DNA of 21,044 nt from Bacillota bacterium (GTDB taxonomy: Bacteria; Bacillota; Clostridia; Christensenellales; Aristaeellaceae): the NCBI GenBank assembly GCA_023459675.1, contig JAEWTC010000222.1, positions 1 to 21,044 of the forward strand, in the 5' to 3' direction. Under the pieces are notes generated by a model. That model had not been told where the DNA came from. It saw only the letters and a list, made by a program, of their open reading frames with translations, and searched no databases. The position numbers were made by a program, and so were the translations under genes. This document shows positions 20,828-21,044 of this stretch, piece after piece. Positions within the stretch are counted from its first letter, which is position 1; every line of letters starts with the position of its first letter.

Positions 20828-21044
20828 CAGGCGGTCTCCCCGCGCAGCGCCCTGTAAGGCATCCAAAGGAAACCAGCCGCCGACAGGCCCGCGTACAGGA
20901 AATACGGGGACTGCCATAGCCACTGCCCGCCGAAGATCCACAGCACGAGATACAGCAGCAGATCGGCAACGGTGAAAACAAGCGCCAGCCGGTCCTTGCC
21001 GGTAAACAGCAAGAGCATGCCGATGCAGCCCACGTACAGGGCGA
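20827..21044 (-). CDS. Membrane protein, 3' part only (runs off the right edge)
   Basis: The frame is open from the window edge to TGA at 20829-20827, giving about 72 residues. Two or three hydrophobic segments are visible (YVGCIGMLLLF, LALVFTVADLLLYLVLWIF, FLYAGLSAAGFLWM), then a short basic tail (PYRALRGETA). A GTG at 21033 could start a small protein, but the frame continues upstream, so a partial gene is more likely. Its stop overlaps the serine hydrolase ATG (TGATG), pointing to translational coupling. The family is not recognised. It might be a membrane partner that fixes the serine hydrolase at the membrane, which itself has no signal peptide; this is inference. Confidence 0.6.
   Translation of the reverse strand, partial: ALYVGCIGMLLLFTGKDRLALVFTVADLLLYLVLWIFGGQWLWQSPYFLYAGLSAAGFLWMPYRALRGETA

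Noticed and set aside
1..21044. Mobile element, CRISPR array, phage or tRNA genes
   Set aside because: No transposase, integrase, regular spacer-repeat pattern or tRNA-like cloverleaf was recognised anywhere in the window.

Overview
The window reads as a chromosomal housekeeping segment of a GC-rich, Gram-positive member of the Clostridia/Bacillota. This rests on several things seen together: a CggR-type glycolysis repressor, an Asp23-AmaP-DUF2273 envelope-stress cluster, a ThiI without a rhodanese domain next to its own cysteine desulfurase, a YerC-PcrA-LigA cluster as in Bacillus, near-universal GGAGG-type ribosome binding sites, and signal peptides with no sign of outer-membrane proteins. 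The species cannot be named from the sequence. No tRNA, rRNA, CRISPR array, insertion sequence, phage gene or attachment site was recognised.

Left part (14-11184, all minus strand). At the left edge lies cggR, with its own sigma-A promoter and a two-repeat CggR operator just downstream of that promoter; glycolytic genes (gap and followers) should lie off the left end. To its right is a compact run of 13 genes. It is probably one operon of about 10 kb, starting at a near-consensus promoter (11156-11184) and ending at a strong terminator (1233-1261). In transcription order it holds asp23, amaP, a DUF2273 membrane protein, nusB, a divergent TsaD paralogue, folD, xseA, xseB, an ispA-type prenyl synthase, a YuiD/DUF212 membrane protein, a DUF6106-like membrane protein, a cysteine desulfurase and thiI. 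Many neighbours overlap by ATGA, so translation is coupled. A long hairpin after asp23 may set the much higher level expected for Asp23.

Centre (11344-13247, plus strand). Diverging from asp23 is a two-gene unit of secreted proteins: a double SH3-like protein and a protein of unknown family. Then comes rplS with its own promoter, a structured leader and a strong terminator, followed by a second terminator that overlaps a possible 22-codon open frame.

Right-centre (13327-18159, plus strand). yerC, pcrA and ligA follow an extended -10 promoter. A clear intrinsic-terminator-like hairpin sits between pcrA and the ligA ribosome binding site. The LigA protein is divergent in several conserved motifs. 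A 15-bp bidirectional terminator closes the unit.

Right end (18172-21044, minus strand). A partial membrane protein gene, a serine hydrolase of the class C beta-lactamase fold, recX and a secreted protein with two chagasin-like (I42) protease-inhibitor domains are arranged as a likely operon, entering from off the right edge.

Most of the window is ordinary core machinery. The parts most worth a second look are the CggR operator, the pcrA-ligA attenuator with the unusual ligase, the TsaD paralogue, the low-complexity tails of the Asp23 cluster, and the tandem I42 inhibitor.
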